A stretch of 64,000 nt of DNA from Herbaspirillum sp. RTI4 (GCF_034313965.1 NZ_JAVIWQ010000002.1:3844001-3908000), one strand, 5' to 3'. Shown: positions 9,685-19,750, numbered from the stretch's first letter. The notes: generated from the sequence alone by a model not told the origin. Made by a program: numbers and translations.

Positions 9685-11430
9685 ATGCAAACGATGCAAA
9701 CCATACTCACCACCAAATTCAAACCTGTCCGTCTACCCGCTTCTGCCACCCGGGCGCTGCCGCGCTGGGCGCTGCTGGCACTAGGTCTCTTGTATATTTT
9801 GCCCGGCCTGATCGGCCGCGATCCCTGGAAAAGCGACGACGCCATCAGTTTCGGCATCATGTGGACCATGGCGCATGGCACGCTGCAAGACTGGCTGTCA
9901 CCGAACATCGCCGGCATGCAGATGGCCGCCGAAAGCCCGCTGACCTATTGGCTGGGCGCGCTCTGCATCAAACTGTTCGGCGCACTTCTTGGCGATCCGC
10001 TCGCCGCCCGGGTGTCCGCCGGCATCGCCTTCCTGATCAGCGCCTTGTCGATCTGGTACGCCACCTATCTGCTGGGACGCCGCAGCGACGCGCAACCGCT
10101 GAAACTGGCCTTCGGCGGCCAGCCCGAAGCCCGCGACTTCGGCCGCACCCTGGCCGACGGTGCCTTCCTGATTTACCTCGGCTTTCTCGGCCTGTTGCTG
10201 CACAGCCATGAAACCAGCCCGAAATCGATGCAACTGGCGCTGCTGGCTTTTGCCATGTACACCGCCGTCCGTTTTTTCGACTCGGGCAAAGCCCGCAACA
10301 GCATCGCCATCGGATTGGCGCTGGGTTTGCTGGTCATCACTTACGGCTGGCTATTGCCGGCAGGGATACTCATCGGCCTGCTGACGCTGGCGGTGATTCG
10401 CAACAGACGGGCGATACTGCCATTGCTGCTCATCAGCCTGCCACTTGCTGTTGTGCCGGTAGCAGCCTGGATCTTCGCTCTGAAAACATTCACCCCCGAC
10501 AGCGCCGGGCAAATCGACATCTGGATGAGCTGGAACCTGTACCAACTCAACTGGCCCTCCTTCCCCGCGCTTCGTTATCTGCTGAAATACGGCATCTGGT
10601 TCGCCTGGCCGGCATGGCCGTTCGCTGCCTGGGCCATCTATGCGTGGCGTCATCAGGAAAAAACGCTGCACATTTCACTCACGCTCTGCTTCCTGATCCC
10701 CATCGCGGCGCTGATCTTGCTCAACGTCCATAGCGAAGAAGAAATGTTGCTGCCGCTACTGCCTCCGCTGGCGATTCTGGCCGCGTTCGGGCTGCCGACC
10801 ATGAAGCGCGGCGCGATCAATGCCGTGGACTGGTTTTCCGTCATGATCTTCACCTTCAGCGCCACCTTCATCTGGATAGGCTGGATCGCCAAAGAAACCG
10901 GCTGGCCGGCGCAAATCGCCAAAAATGCCCACAAACTGGCGCCCGGCTACCAACCCGATTTCAATCTGATCAGCTTCGTCATCGCCATACTCGGCACCCT
11001 CTGCTGGATCGTGCTGGTCAACTGGCGCATTTCAAGGCAGCCATCGGTGCTGTGGCGCGCCGTCGTCCTGTCCTCCGGCGGAGTAATCCTGTGCTGGCTG
11101 CTACTGACCACCTTATGGATGCCGTGGATTAATTACGGCCGCAGCTACGCTGGCGTCGCCGAGCAGATCGCGCAGCGCTTGCCCTCAACCGTGACCTGCA
11201 TCGATACCAACGTCGGTCCGGCGCAACGCGCCTCGTTCGCTTATTTCGGCAAGATGCAGTTCGCCACTGATGAAAATAGCGGCTGTGATGTCCTGCTGCT
11301 GCAAGACGCCATGCGCGACCAGGATGACCGCTTGCTGCAACAATTCAGCGGCAAATGGAAACTGCTGTGGGAAGGTCGCCGGCCATCCGACCGGGACGAG
11401 CGTTTCCGCTTGTACCGACGGGCCCGATGA
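9685..11430 (+). CDS. GT39/ArnT-like membrane glycosyltransferase
   Basis: A 581-residue polytopic membrane protein of the dolichyl-phosphate mannosyltransferase/ArnT superfamily (GT-C fold). After the first helix the acidic motif GRDPWKSDDAIS fits the catalytic loop of the family. The next loop, AESPLTYWLGALCIKLFG, is also typical of ArnT-like proteins. About 11-12 hydrophobic segments follow, and the C-terminal soluble part is short. The family moves sugars from a lipid carrier to lipid A, proteins or other acceptors in the periplasm; the acceptor here is unknown. The gene is followed by a 24-bp tandem repeat. Confidence 0.78.
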   Translation: MQTMQTILTTKFKPVRLPASATRALPRWALLALGLLYILPGLIGRDPWKSDDAISFGIMWTMAHGTLQDWLSPNIAGMQMAAESPLTYWLGALCIKLFGALLGDPLAARVSAGIAFLISALSIWYATYLLGRRSDAQPLKLAFGGQPEARDFGRTLADGAFLIYLGFLGLLLHSHETSPKSMQLALLAFAMYTAVRFFDSGKARNSIAIGLALGLLVITYGWLLPAGILIGLLTLAVIRNRRAILPLLLISLPLAVVPVAAWIFALKTFTPDSAGQIDIWMSWNLYQLNWPSFPALRYLLKYGIWFAWPAWPFAAWAIYAWRHQEKTLHISLTLCFLIPIAALILLNVHSEEEMLLPLLPPLAILAAFGLPTMKRGAINAVDWFSVMIFTFSATFIWIGWIAKETGWPAQIAKNAHKLAPGYQPDFNLISFVIAILGTLCWIVLVNWRISRQPSVLWRAVVLSSGGVILCWLLLTTLWMPWINYGRSYAGVAEQIAQRLPSTVTCIDTNVGPAQRASFAYFGKMQFATDENSGCDVLLLQDAMRDQDDRLLQQFSGKWKLLWEGRRPSDRDERFRLYRRAR

Positions 11431-11444
11431 GGGCATTTGGGGGG

Positions 11445-11558
11445 AATCAAAACACGGTGCGTTTTGAGAATAAAAACACTGCGCGTTTTGAGAATAAAAA
11501 CACTGCGCGTTTTGAGAATAAAAACACTGCGCGTTTTGGGAATAAAAACACTGCGCGG
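11445..11558. repeat. 24-bp tandem repeat, about 4.7 copies
   Basis: Five consecutive units with a period of exactly 24 bases begin at 11445, 11469, 11493, 11517 and 11541. The core is GCGCGTTTTGAGAATAAAAA. Units 2 and 3 are identical, unit 4 has one change, and units 1 and 5 are degenerate. It starts 15 bases after the glycosyltransferase stop codon. Because 24 is a multiple of 3, both strands stay open and would read 8-residue repeats, but no gene is evident. Confidence 0.9.
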
Positions 11559-11620
11559 TCAGCACAACACCCGATTGTCCGATAACCCATTCCTACACTT
11601 CCATTGATCGCCTCCCCGCA

Positions 11621-12973
11621 TTGACTTCCCGCACCCCCACCACCCGTATTGCCGCTCTCGCCTGGCCGATCCTGATCGGCCAGCTGGCGCTGATTGCCAA
11701 TGGCGTCATCGACACCACCATGGCAGCCCGCTTTTCAGCGATTGATCTCGCGGCGCTGGCGCTGGGCGTGTCGATTTACGTCAGCATCTTCGTTGGCTTG
11801 TCGGGAGTGATGCAGGCTTTGTTGCCCACCATTGGTCAACTGGCGGGCGCGCAACGCTTCGCCGCCATCGGCGCTGAAGTCAAACAGGGTTTGTGGCTGG
11901 CGTTAATACTGAGTATCGTCGGCGGCGTCGTGTTGCTGTTTTCACCGGCGTTCCTGCAGCTCTCCCACATCGGCCCCGAGCTGCAGGCGAAGACCGGTCT
12001 GTATTTGCAGATACAGGTTCTCGCCTTACCCGCCACCTTGCTCTTTCGCGTCTATGCCGCGCTCAACACGGCACTGCTGCGACCCAAAATGGTGATGGCG
12101 ATTCAGATCGTCGCGCTGGCGCTCAAAGTCCCTCTGAACGCGCTCTTCGTGTTTGGCGGTCTCGGCATCCCCGCATTGGGTGGCCCCGGTTGCGCGCTGG
12201 CCTCCACGCTGATTGCCTGGCTGATGGCGCTCATCGCCTGGGCGCTGGTCTACCGCTTCCCGTTTTATCGGCAACTGCACTTGTTTGGCAGCGGCTTCGT
12301 CTGGCCGCAATGGAAGACGCTGAGCACTTTGCTGAAACTGGGCATCCCGATGGGGATGAGTTATTTCATTGAAGTCACCGCCTTCACGCTGATGGCTATT
12401 TTCATTGCCCGACTCGGGCCGCTGGCGCTGGGCGGCCATCAGATTGCGGCGAACATGGGGACCGTCCTTTACATGCTGCCGCTCTCCATCGCCAGCGCTA
12501 CCGGCACCTTGGTGGCGCAAGCAATCGGCGCAGGTAATCCGGTGTTAGCCAGACACATCGGAAACGCCGGCATACGGCTGGCGGCATTGTTATCGGTGCT
12601 GGTGGGTTTGCTCGTCTGGCTGGGGCGGGAGGCAATCATCCGCGCCTATACGCCCGATGCGGCCATCATTGCCGCTGCCTTGCCACTATTCGTCTACATC
12701 GGCTTTTATCAATTGTTCGACTCCGTTCAGGTCACGGCAGCCTTTATTTTGCGCGCCTACAAAGTGGCGCTGGTGCCGACGCTGATTTACGCTCTGGCCT
12801 TATGGGGAATCGGATTGGGAGGGGGCTATCTGCTGGGGCTGGATCCCTATCACCTTAGCCCGCCAATGTGGCAGGGTGCCGCTGGATTCTGGCTAGGCAA
12901 TAGTGCGAGTCTGGGACTTGTTGCTATCAGCCTGCTCTATTATTTGCGCCGGGTGCAGCGCCGCACGGTTTGA
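11621..12973 (+). CDS. MATE family efflux transporter (NorM-like)
   Basis: The 450-residue protein has 12 membrane helices in the two-fold arrangement of multidrug and toxin extrusion transporters. The N-terminal half contains ALAWPILIGQLALIANGVIDTTMAARF, and the second half repeats the pattern at LKLGIPMGMSYFIEVTAFTLMAIFIARLG. Such carriers export cationic drugs or metabolites using Na+ or H+. There is no ATG near the start: TTG at 11621 is used and an ATT at 11603 is an alternative, so the start is uncertain. Its 3' end converges on the GGDEF-EAL gene with a 4-base gap. Confidence 0.9.
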   Translation: MTSRTPTTRIAALAWPILIGQLALIANGVIDTTMAARFSAIDLAALALGVSIYVSIFVGLSGVMQALLPTIGQLAGAQRFAAIGAEVKQGLWLALILSIVGGVVLLFSPAFLQLSHIGPELQAKTGLYLQIQVLALPATLLFRVYAALNTALLRPKMVMAIQIVALALKVPLNALFVFGGLGIPALGGPGCALASTLIAWLMALIAWALVYRFPFYRQLHLFGSGFVWPQWKTLSTLLKLGIPMGMSYFIEVTAFTLMAIFIARLGPLALGGHQIAANMGTVLYMLPLSIASATGTLVAQAIGAGNPVLARHIGNAGIRLAALLSVLVGLLVWLGREAIIRAYTPDAAIIAAALPLFVYIGFYQLFDSVQVTAAFILRAYKVALVPTLIYALALWGIGLGGGYLLGLDPYHLSPPMWQGAAGFWLGNSASLGLVAISLLYYLRRVQRRTV

Positions 12974-12977
12974 TCAC

Positions 12978-14537
12978 TTACTCCGACGATGGGGCGCGAC
13001 TGAATCCCAAGAGGAATTCAATATCACTCGCCTTCATGGGACGTCCGAGCAAAAACCCTTGCATCTGGTCGCATTTCAATTCTTTTAATATTTCCAGCTG
13101 CGTCGTGGTTTCTACCCCTTCTGCCACTACCTCCATGCCCAGTGCATGCGCCATCGCAATCATGGCTGACACGATGATTTTTTCTGCTCCGCTTCCATGA
13201 CCCAGACGTGCAATAAAAGTGCGATCAATCTTGATGTGCTGGCAGTGGAACGCATGCAAATGTGCCACATTGGAATAGCCAGAACCGAAGCCGTCGATCG
13301 CCACATCGAAGCCGAAAGTTTGCAGTTCGGCGATAGTCCGGCTACTGCGCTCCACATTTTTCATGGCAGCGGCTTCACTGATTTCAAACACGATCCGGCG
13401 AGAGGGAATGCCCATGCCGCCGACCATCTCATTAATCAGTTTCGCCAAATCACGGCGCAATTGTAACGGCGACAAATTCATCGCCACCCGGACCGGAGGC
13501 ATCCCTAGGGCATCCCATTGCGCAATGCTGGCGCAGACCTCGCGCAACACCCAGGCCCCGATCGCAATAATCTGGCCGGAACGTTCGGCAATCGGGACGA
13601 ATTCCCCTGGCCCCATGTTGCCCAGAACAGGATGATGCCAACGCAATAAGGCCTCTAAGCCTGTGATCGCCTGTGTTTCGCAATTGAACTTTGGCTGAAA
13701 ATGCAACTGGAACTGGTTTTTCTCGATCGCACTGCGCAGCGCCTGCCGGATATGCAAGTGGCGCATTGCGCTGGCGTGCATCGCAGGCTCGAAAAACCGA
13801 TAGGTATTGCGCCCATTCTGTTTGGCTTCATACGTGGCGGCATCGGCATTTTTCATGAGAACCTCTGCCGTTTCACCGCTGTTGGGGTACACCGCAATAC
13901 CGACGCTGGCCGAGATGCGGAGTACCGCGCCTTCGATATCGAATTCCTGTCGCAACGCCATCAAAATGTTTTCTGCCGAGTTACTGATCGCTTCGGTTGA
14001 CGCCAGATTGCCCATGATCACCACGAACTCATCGCCCCCCACACGCGACACCATATCTTCACTGCGGATGCAATTCTGAATGCGCCGTCCGACTGCTACC
14101 AGCAGGCTGTCGCCTGCAGCATGGCCACAGGTGTCGTTGATCACCTTGAAATCGTCGAGATCCATGAACAGCAAAGCAAACGTGTTGCCACTGCGTCGCG
14201 CTACGTGGATGGCGTGCTGGATGCGATCCATCAGCAAGACGCGGTTAGGCAAGTCGGTCAATGGATCGTGGGTGGCGAAATGACGGAGTTTTTTATTGCC
14301 GCGGCTTAATAGCCATTTAATGAACTTGTTGCGCTTCATGCCGCGCCAGGAAACCTCGCGGAACAAAAACCAAGCAGCAACAAAAAATAGCGACAGGGAG
14401 AGCAGGACGAGTAGGACGATCCAGATGTTATATGTATTTGCCATACTGAACATTGGTGCGCACGCCTGTTTGATTGGTGACTTTAGGCACGAAATATATC
14501 CATGCCACTTTGCGCTGAAATCAGATAGAGGAAGCAT
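12978..14537 (-). CDS. Diguanylate cyclase/phosphodiesterase (GGDEF-EAL), membrane anchored
   Basis: A 519-residue protein with one membrane helix (about residues 38-60), a GGDEF domain (85-250) and an EAL domain (260-515). The cyclase motif GGDEF (167-171) is intact, and RSED at 158-161 matches the inhibitory RxxD site. The EAL domain keeps EAL (295-297), the NLSPLQL Asn, KID (436-438), EGVE (473-476) and the Gln of MQGFLLGRP. However, the usual DDFG motif is IDGFGSG, so the second metal-binding Asp is Gly416. Phosphodiesterase activity may be impaired; cyclase activity looks possible. No sensory domain is visible and the start codon is uncertain. Confidence 0.92.
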   Translation of the reverse strand: MLPLSDFSAKWHGYISCLKSPIKQACAPMFSMANTYNIWIVLLVLLSLSLFFVAAWFLFREVSWRGMKRNKFIKWLLSRGNKKLRHFATHDPLTDLPNRVLLMDRIQHAIHVARRSGNTFALLFMDLDDFKVINDTCGHAAGDSLLVAVGRRIQNCIRSEDMVSRVGGDEFVVIMGNLASTEAISNSAENILMALRQEFDIEGAVLRISASVGIAVYPNSGETAEVLMKNADAATYEAKQNGRNTYRFFEPAMHASAMRHLHIRQALRSAIEKNQFQLHFQPKFNCETQAITGLEALLRWHHPVLGNMGPGEFVPIAERSGQIIAIGAWVLREVCASIAQWDALGMPPVRVAMNLSPLQLRRDLAKLINEMVGGMGIPSRRIVFEISEAAAMKNVERSSRTIAELQTFGFDVAIDGFGSGYSNVAHLHAFHCQHIKIDRTFIARLGHGSGAEKIIVSAMIAMAHALGMEVVAEGVETTTQLEILKELKCDQMQGFLLGRPMKASDIEFLLGFSRAPSSE

Positions 14538-14721
14538 CCACAGGAGTTATTGCTTTGCCGCCCGAATCTGATCTAAATTTTTTAATTTATTTTTTTAGTA
14601 CGGATACAGACGTAAGTATGCACCAATCAGGCGACGCCTGAATCAATTATTCGCGTTTTAATGGACTCGAAATACCGGTCTTTTGCAGGCTATTGCCGTA
14701 GGAGCAACACTATTGCCGCCG

Positions 14722-15705
14722 CTAGCGCCGGACGGCAATATTCGCGGCCACGGCGACGCAATGTCGCACCTGTTCAGAGATGGCGGCGGGCACCTCAATC
14801 TTGCCATTCAACATTGCCTCGATCATGCGCGCAGTGGCTACGGCATCGCGCTCTTTGAGTGCCTCCGAAAACACATCCGCCACGATTTGTTTGCTGACAA
14901 GCGGCGTCGATGTGCCGCGACAAAACCAGTCAATCTGCTGGGCACGACGCGCATTGGCGACTGTCTCGCCCTCGGTACCGCGCATCAGGAAAACATCTCC
15001 GCGCGCAGCCGGTGCGGCTTGCGTGAAATAGGTACTCAGCATGGTGAAATATTCGGGATGGGTATATGAAGTCAGGCGCAACGCCGCCGCATCAAAAGGC
15101 TGCATAATTTTGACCAGCGTATGAGTCGAATTGCGTACGCCCAACACCCGACGTAGCGACAATAAACGCGCTATTTTTGGCGCGAGCACTTCAATCGGCA
15201 TGAACGCTGGCAAACCTTCGGAAAAACGGATGCCGGCTTGCGCGGCATCCAGCGCCGGCGGCAAATCCAATGCCTGGAAAATCTCAGCGCTGGTGACGCG
15301 CCCGGCATCGTGCGTCACACCGTGCATCAGCACCGGCACACCTTCGCGCGCCAGCAGCAATGCCAGCAAGGGCGTCAGGTTAACCATGTGGCGTGCGCCG
15401 TTATAACTGGGAATGACCACCGGCGCATAAAGGCCCGCTGGCGCAGTCACGGGGGTAAACGATGTTTCAGCCGCCGCCAGAAAACCGGCGATTTCCTCCA
15501 CCGATTCACCCTTGATCCGAAACGCCAGCAAAATAGCACCCAGTTCGAGATCGCTGACGCGACCGTCGAGCATCGCGCTGTAAAGCAAGCTGGCATCTTC
15601 GCGCGAAAGACTGCGTGCGCCGTCTTTTCCGCGGCCTATTTCCTTGATGAAGCGCGCCGCCGCCAGCGGTGCTGCGGGGTCTTGTTGCTGAGTCTGATTT
15701 TCCAT
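14722..15705 (-). CDS. ybiB: YbiB/TrpD2-like DNA-binding protein
   Basis: The 327-residue protein resembles anthranilate phosphoribosyltransferase (TrpD) in fold but lacks its catalytic phosphate-binding glycines. The N-terminal helical part reads RSLSREDASLLYSAMLDGRVSDLELGAILLAFRIKGES, followed by the pseudo-catalytic domain with SYNGARHMVNLTPLLALLLA. The YbiB family binds nucleic acid without sequence preference and has been linked to the LexA regulon in E. coli. It is transcribed alone, upstream of and divergent from tsaD. Confidence 0.85.
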   Translation of the reverse strand: MENQTQQQDPAAPLAAARFIKEIGRGKDGARSLSREDASLLYSAMLDGRVSDLELGAILLAFRIKGESVEEIAGFLAAAETSFTPVTAPAGLYAPVVIPSYNGARHMVNLTPLLALLLAREGVPVLMHGVTHDAGRVTSAEIFQALDLPPALDAAQAGIRFSEGLPAFMPIEVLAPKIARLLSLRRVLGVRNSTHTLVKIMQPFDAAALRLTSYTHPEYFTMLSTYFTQAAPAARGDVFLMRGTEGETVANARRAQQIDWFCRGTSTPLVSKQIVADVFSEALKERDAVATARMIEAMLNGKIEVPAAISEQVRHCVAVAANIAVRR

Positions 15706-15942
15706 GCCGGAAGTTTACACCGAAGCCGGCGATTTTTCCGACAGCGCCGCGCTCTGAAGCAGCATGGCGCGGCTTATGTGATCTGGCAGAAACCGTTAGC
15801 TACGGTCTGTGGCGGCTAACAGGAATTCATTTCCGTGCGCTACGGCGACACCGAAAAACAGTGCTACGCCAGACCTGCCACAACCGGCAGCAGGCCCTAT
15901 CCCTTACAATGTCGCCTGACTTACTTTCCCACCTCCCCTCCC

Positions 15943-16968
15943 ATGATCGTTCTCGGCGTCGAATCGTCTTGTGATGAAACCGGACTCGCGCTCTACGATA
16001 CGAGTCAAGGCCTGCTCGCGCACGCACTTTATTCGCAGGTCGCGATGCACCAGGAATACGGCGGCGTCGTCCCCGAGTTAGCCTCGCGCGACCACATCCG
16101 GCGCGCCATCCCTTTATTACGGCAAGTGTTGCAGGAAAGCGGGATTGATCGTCACAGCATCGATGCCATCGCTTACACGCAGGGACCTGGCTTGGCGGGT
16201 GCGCTGCTGGTTGGTGCTGCGGTTGCGTGCGGCTTGGGACTGGCGCTGGACAAGCCCATGCTCGGCGTGCATCACCTGGAAGGACACTTGTTATCTCCCC
16301 TGCTGGCCGCTGCGCCGCCGGCCTTCCCTTTCATCGCTTTGCTGGTATCGGGTGGCCATACGCAATTGATGCAAGTCGAAGGGGTGGGGCGCTATACGCT
16401 GCTGGGCGAAACATTGGATGATGCGGCCGGAGAAGCCTTCGACAAGTCGGCAAAATTGCTGGGTCTGGGCTATCCCGGCGGGCCGGCGATTTCCTTGCTG
16501 GCAGAGCAGGGCGACCCACAGGCCTATCAACTGCCACGGCCTATGCTGCACGCTAAAAATCTCGATTTCAGTTTTTCGGGTTTGAAAACGGCGGTACTCA
16601 CGGTCGTCAATAAAATCCCAGTCCCGATGAGCGAGCAAGACCGCGCCAATATCGCGCGCGGCTTTGTCGATGCGATGGTCGACGTCCTGGTCGCCAAATG
16701 CATGACCGCGCTCAAACACAGCGGCCTGCGGCGACTCGTGATCGCTGGTGGTGTCGGCGCGAACCGGCAATTGCGCGCCGGCCTGAATGCCGCTGCCGCC
16801 AAGCGCGGCTATACGGTGTATTACCCGGAACTGGAATTCTGCACCGATAACGGCGCGATGATCGCCTTTGCAGGAGCGCTCCGTTTGCAAGCCAACCCGG
16901 ACGCTGCGCGCCGCGAATATGGCTTCAGCGTGCGACCGCGCTGGCCGCTGCAAGAATTGGTTCTCTGA
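15943..16968 (+). CDS. tsaD: tRNA N6-adenosine threonylcarbamoyltransferase TsaD
   Basis: TsaD transfers the threonylcarbamoyl group to A37 of tRNAs that read ANN codons, working with TsaB and TsaE. The 341-residue product begins [19 protein letters not shown], has the metal-binding [10 protein letters not shown], the ASKHA nucleotide-binding SGGHTQLM and the C-terminal [12 protein letters not shown]. The start at 15943 is fixed by the invariant N-terminus; the longer frame from 15835 is not used. tsaE, its partner, is also in this window at 33955. Confidence 0.97.
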   Translation: MIVLGVESSCDETGLALYDTSQGLLAHALYSQVAMHQEYGGVVPELASRDHIRRAIPLLRQVLQESGIDRHSIDAIAYTQGPGLAGALLVGAAVACGLGLALDKPMLGVHHLEGHLLSPLLAAAPPAFPFIALLVSGGHTQLMQVEGVGRYTLLGETLDDAAGEAFDKSAKLLGLGYPGGPAISLLAEQGDPQAYQLPRPMLHAKNLDFSFSGLKTAVLTVVNKIPVPMSEQDRANIARGFVDAMVDVLVAKCMTALKHSGLRRLVIAGGVGANRQLRAGLNAAAAKRGYTVYYPELEFCTDNGAMIAFAGALRLQANPDAARREYGFSVRPRWPLQELVL

Positions 16969-17042
16969 TTTTTTTAATGCGCCCGCTCAGGAAATAAACA
17001 TCTGAGGCACCTTAGCCCCATAAAATTTATTGCTGACAGGCC

Positions 17043-17663
17043 TTAATGTGCGCCGTTCTTTTTCTTCTCTCCGATACGACTTTCCTTGCCAGCCAACAGA
17101 TTGCCGATATTTTTGCGATGACGGTAAATCAGTAATCCGCTGACAATCACTACCGCTACCAGCACCCCATCTGCGCTGCCGAACATCAAGCCGTAATAAA
17201 ACGGCGCGAACACTGCTGCAATCAGCGCCGCCAGCGACGAATAGCGGAAGGCATAGGCAATAATCAGCCAGGTTGCTACCGTTGCCAGACCCAGCCAGAC
17301 ATTCAGCGCCAGTAAAATTCCGAGCGCAGTAGCGACGCCCTTGCCGCCGATAAAGCGGAAAAACACCGGCCACAAATGCCCCAGAAATACAGCAAGCACG
17401 ACTAGCCCCAGACTGCTGTCGTCTAGTCCGTACTGCGGCCCAAAGCGCTGTGCCAGCCACACCGCCAGCCAACCTTTGACGCAATCCCCCAACAAGGTCA
17501 GCGCCGCTGCCGCCTTGTTGCCACTGCGCAGCACATTGGTCGCACCCGGGTTCTTCGAGCCATACGTGCGCGGATCGGCCAGACCGAACAGTCTGCTCGA
17601 CACCATGGCAAACGAAACCGAACCCAGCAAATACGCCGCCAACACAAACACTACTGTCATCAT
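17043..17663 (-). CDS. plsY: Glycerol-3-phosphate acyltransferase PlsY
   Basis: PlsY is the inner-membrane enzyme that moves an acyl group from acyl-phosphate to glycerol-3-phosphate, the first step of phospholipid synthesis. The 206-residue protein has five or six membrane helices and the three active-site motifs: [30 protein letters not shown] is split here as GSVSFAM and [12 protein letters not shown], then LGDCVKGW, then [15 protein letters not shown]. It converges with tsaD and is followed downstream by a short unannotated gap. Confidence 0.96.
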   Translation of the reverse strand: MMTVVFVLAAYLLGSVSFAMVSSRLFGLADPRTYGSKNPGATNVLRSGNKAAAALTLLGDCVKGWLAVWLAQRFGPQYGLDDSSLGLVVLAVFLGHLWPVFFRFIGGKGVATALGILLALNVWLGLATVATWLIIAYAFRYSSLAALIAAVFAPFYYGLMFGSADGVLVAVVIVSGLLIYRHRKNIGNLLAGKESRIGEKKKNGAH

Positions 17664-17718
17664 GATTTCTCTTTTCTTTATTGAAATAATCGGAAACTCG
17701 GTGGTTTTCGGTGACGGC

Positions 17719-18207
17719 CTATTCCTCTAATGCGCATTGCACCGGCACAGCTGCCAACGTTGTCAACAAGACTTGCGGCGCAATGCCAACAAGAAAGCCG
17801 CGACGCCCGCCATTGATATATATTTTTTCCAGCGCCAGCACACCTTCTTCGACATACACCGGCATCGCTTTACGCAGGCCGAACGGCGACGTACCACCCA
17901 CCAGATACCCGGAGTGCCGTTGCGCCACTTCTGGCTTGCACGGCGCCACTGATTTGCAGCCGATCTGACGTGCCAGATTTTTGGTCGATACCTTGCGGTC
18001 GCCATGCATCAATACCACCAGCGGATGCGCTGCTTCATCTTCCATGACCAGTGTCTTGACGACACAGTGCTCATCTACCCCGAGCGCCAGCGCCGACGCG
18101 CTGGTACCGCCGCGTGCTTGATAGGGGTAGGGATGCTCACTGAAATCGGCTGCGTGCCGGTGTAGAAAGTCGGTGGCAGGGGTGGCGGAGACATGAGTTT
18201 TCTTCAT
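17719..18207 (-). CDS. ybaK: Cys-tRNA(Pro)/Cys-tRNA(Cys) deacylase YbaK/EbsC
   Basis: The 162-residue protein is of the YbaK editing family, which hydrolyses Cys mischarged on tRNA-Pro. The pattern [30 protein letters not shown] carries the conserved lysine of the active site, followed by [22 protein letters not shown]. Length and motifs fit the stand-alone YbaK form. It is in tandem with plsY and xerD on the minus strand, but gaps of about 30-55 bases leave cotranscription open. Confidence 0.93.
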   Translation of the reverse strand: MKKTHVSATPATDFLHRHAADFSEHPYPYQARGGTSASALALGVDEHCVVKTLVMEDEAAHPLVVLMHGDRKVSTKNLARQIGCKSVAPCKPEVAQRHSGYLVGGTSPFGLRKAMPVYVEEGVLALEKIYINGGRRGFLVGIAPQVLLTTLAAVPVQCALEE

Positions 18208-18236
18208 CGGCGCCCATTATGCAGCAAGAACATCCG

Positions 18237-19211
18237 CTATCCGCGGGGATGATGTTCGGCGTGCAATAATTTCAGGCGTTCACGCGCCACATGGGTATAG
18301 ATTTGGGTCGTAGAAATATCGGCATGGCCGAGCAGCATCTGCACCACGCGTAAATCCGCGCCATGGTTGAGCAGATGCGTGGCAAAAGCGTGTCGCAGGG
18401 TGTGCGGCGACAAGGGAGCGCTAATACCGGCCTGCAACTGGTATTTTCGGACGAGCTGCCAAAACATCTGCCGCGTCATCGGCGCTCCGCGGGCGGTAAT
18501 GAATAAGGCATCGTCCACCTGACCTCCCAATATCTGCGGCCGCCCATGCTCCAGGTAGCGCACCATCCAGCTACGTGCTTCCTCGCCGAAAGGCACCAGA
18601 CGCGTCTTGTCACCTTTACCGGTAATTCTGAGAACGCCTTCGTTCATCCCTACTTCCAGCATGCGCAGCAAAACCAGCTCCGACACGCGCAAGCCGCTCG
18701 CGTACATCAGCTCTAGCATCGCCCGATCGCGCAAACCGAGCGGTGTCGTCACATCGGGCGCATTCAGCAAAGCCTCCACCATGGCTTCGGTCAGCGCATG
18801 CACAGTGCGTACCGGTTGTCGGGCCGATTTAATTTTAAGGCAGGGATCAACGCTGATTTTGTTCTGCCGTAAGGCCAACTGGTAAAACCGTCGGATGACT
18901 GCCAGTCGCCGGTTTGAAGAGGTTGCCTTGGATAAGCGCGGGGCAGCAGCCACATCGCCCGGTATGGCCGGCTTAATATGTTTAGCGGCGATATAAGCAT
19001 CCACATCCGCGTTCGTCGCTTCGTACAGATCGACACTTCGCCGCTGATACAGCCAATCGGCAAACAGCGTCATATCGCGCCGGTAAGCTTCCAGTGAATT
19101 ACGCGCAAAACCATCCTCCAGCCATAAGCTGTCGCAAAACATATCGATGGCTCCCTGACTGCAAGACGGCGCAATGATTTTCGGCGGACGGGATACGGGG
19201 GCAGTCATCAA
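18237..19211 (-). CDS. xerD: Tyrosine recombinase XerD
   Basis: XerD works with XerC at dif to resolve chromosome dimers. The 324-residue protein has an N-terminal SAM-like DNA-binding domain (residues 20-115) and the catalytic domain with all active residues: R175 in GLRVSEL, K199 in TGKGDK, H270 and R273 in SPHTLRHAFATHLL, H296 in LGHADISTTQIY, and the nucleophile Y305. The N-terminus is slightly longer than in E. coli XerD. Its ATG overlaps the stop of the upstream ogt gene by 4 bases. Confidence 0.95.
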   Translation of the reverse strand: MMTAPVSRPPKIIAPSCSQGAIDMFCDSLWLEDGFARNSLEAYRRDMTLFADWLYQRRSVDLYEATNADVDAYIAAKHIKPAIPGDVAAAPRLSKATSSNRRLAVIRRFYQLALRQNKISVDPCLKIKSARQPVRTVHALTEAMVEALLNAPDVTTPLGLRDRAMLELMYASGLRVSELVLLRMLEVGMNEGVLRITGKGDKTRLVPFGEEARSWMVRYLEHGRPQILGGQVDDALFITARGAPMTRQMFWQLVRKYQLQAGISAPLSPHTLRHAFATHLLNHGADLRVVQMLLGHADISTTQIYTHVARERLKLLHAEHHPRG

Positions 19212-19750
19212 TAAGACTCCACACCTTCATGCGCTAGCAACCAGCGCTTTACTCCCAGGTGAAAGCCGGCCTCGTCGCTCTGATGCGCGAAGCCGCCCAG
19301 ACCGCCAGCGGCCGTCACCCGGTGGCAGGGAATGATGATCGGAAACCAGTTCGCGCCACAGGCCTGACCGACAGCGCGCGGAGCGGACTGCACGCGGCGC
19401 GCAATATCCCCGTAAGTCAGTACCTGTCCTTTGGGAATGGCGGCAATGGCTGCCCAAACTTTGCGCTGAAATAGAGTCCCGGCGGCGGCCAATGGAAGAT
19501 CGAACCGACAATCCGCCTGCGCCAGATAGGCCTCAAGCTGAAGCGCGGCCCTCTCTGCCAGCGCATTTTGTGGCGGCTGAGCCTTGTAGGAGGGGGGCAG
19601 GTAAACCAGCTCACATAAGGCGTTTTCATCACCACGAACACCGATTGCGCCGAACGGGGCGGCGACGATAGCCGTGAACTGCAGCACTGCCGACATAGGT
19701 GATGAGCGCGCCGCGAGAGATGGCGCAGCATGTGGAGAAGTCTTTTTCAT
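19208..19750 (-). CDS. ogt: Methylated-DNA--protein-cysteine methyltransferase
   Basis: This 180-residue suicide enzyme removes O6-alkyl groups from guanine by transfer to a cysteine. The active-site motif IIPCHRVTAAGG puts the acceptor at Cys142, after the helix-turn-helix region TLFQRKVWAAIAAIPKGQVLTYGDIARRV (shown in two parts: TLFQRKVWAAI and GQVLTYGDIARRV). There is no Ada-type regulatory domain, so it is the Ogt form. It is coupled to xerD by a 4-base ATGA overlap. Confidence 0.93.
   Translation of the reverse strand: MKKTSPHAAPSLAARSSPMSAVLQFTAIVAAPFGAIGVRGDENALCELVYLPPSYKAQPPQNALAERAALQLEAYLAQADCRFDLPLAAAGTLFQRKVWAAIAAIPKGQVLTYGDIARRVQSAPRAVGQACGANWFPIIIPCHRVTAAGGLGGFAHQSDEAGFHLGVKRWLLAHEGVESY

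Noticed and set aside
11445..11558. CRISPR-like array
   Set aside because: The units adjoin without spacers and there are no cas genes; it is a plain tandem repeat.
16987..17484. A 165-codon minus-strand frame overlapping plsY
   Set aside because: It overlaps plsY in another frame and reads as low-complexity Arg/Gly/Cys sequence; PlsY motifs are complete.
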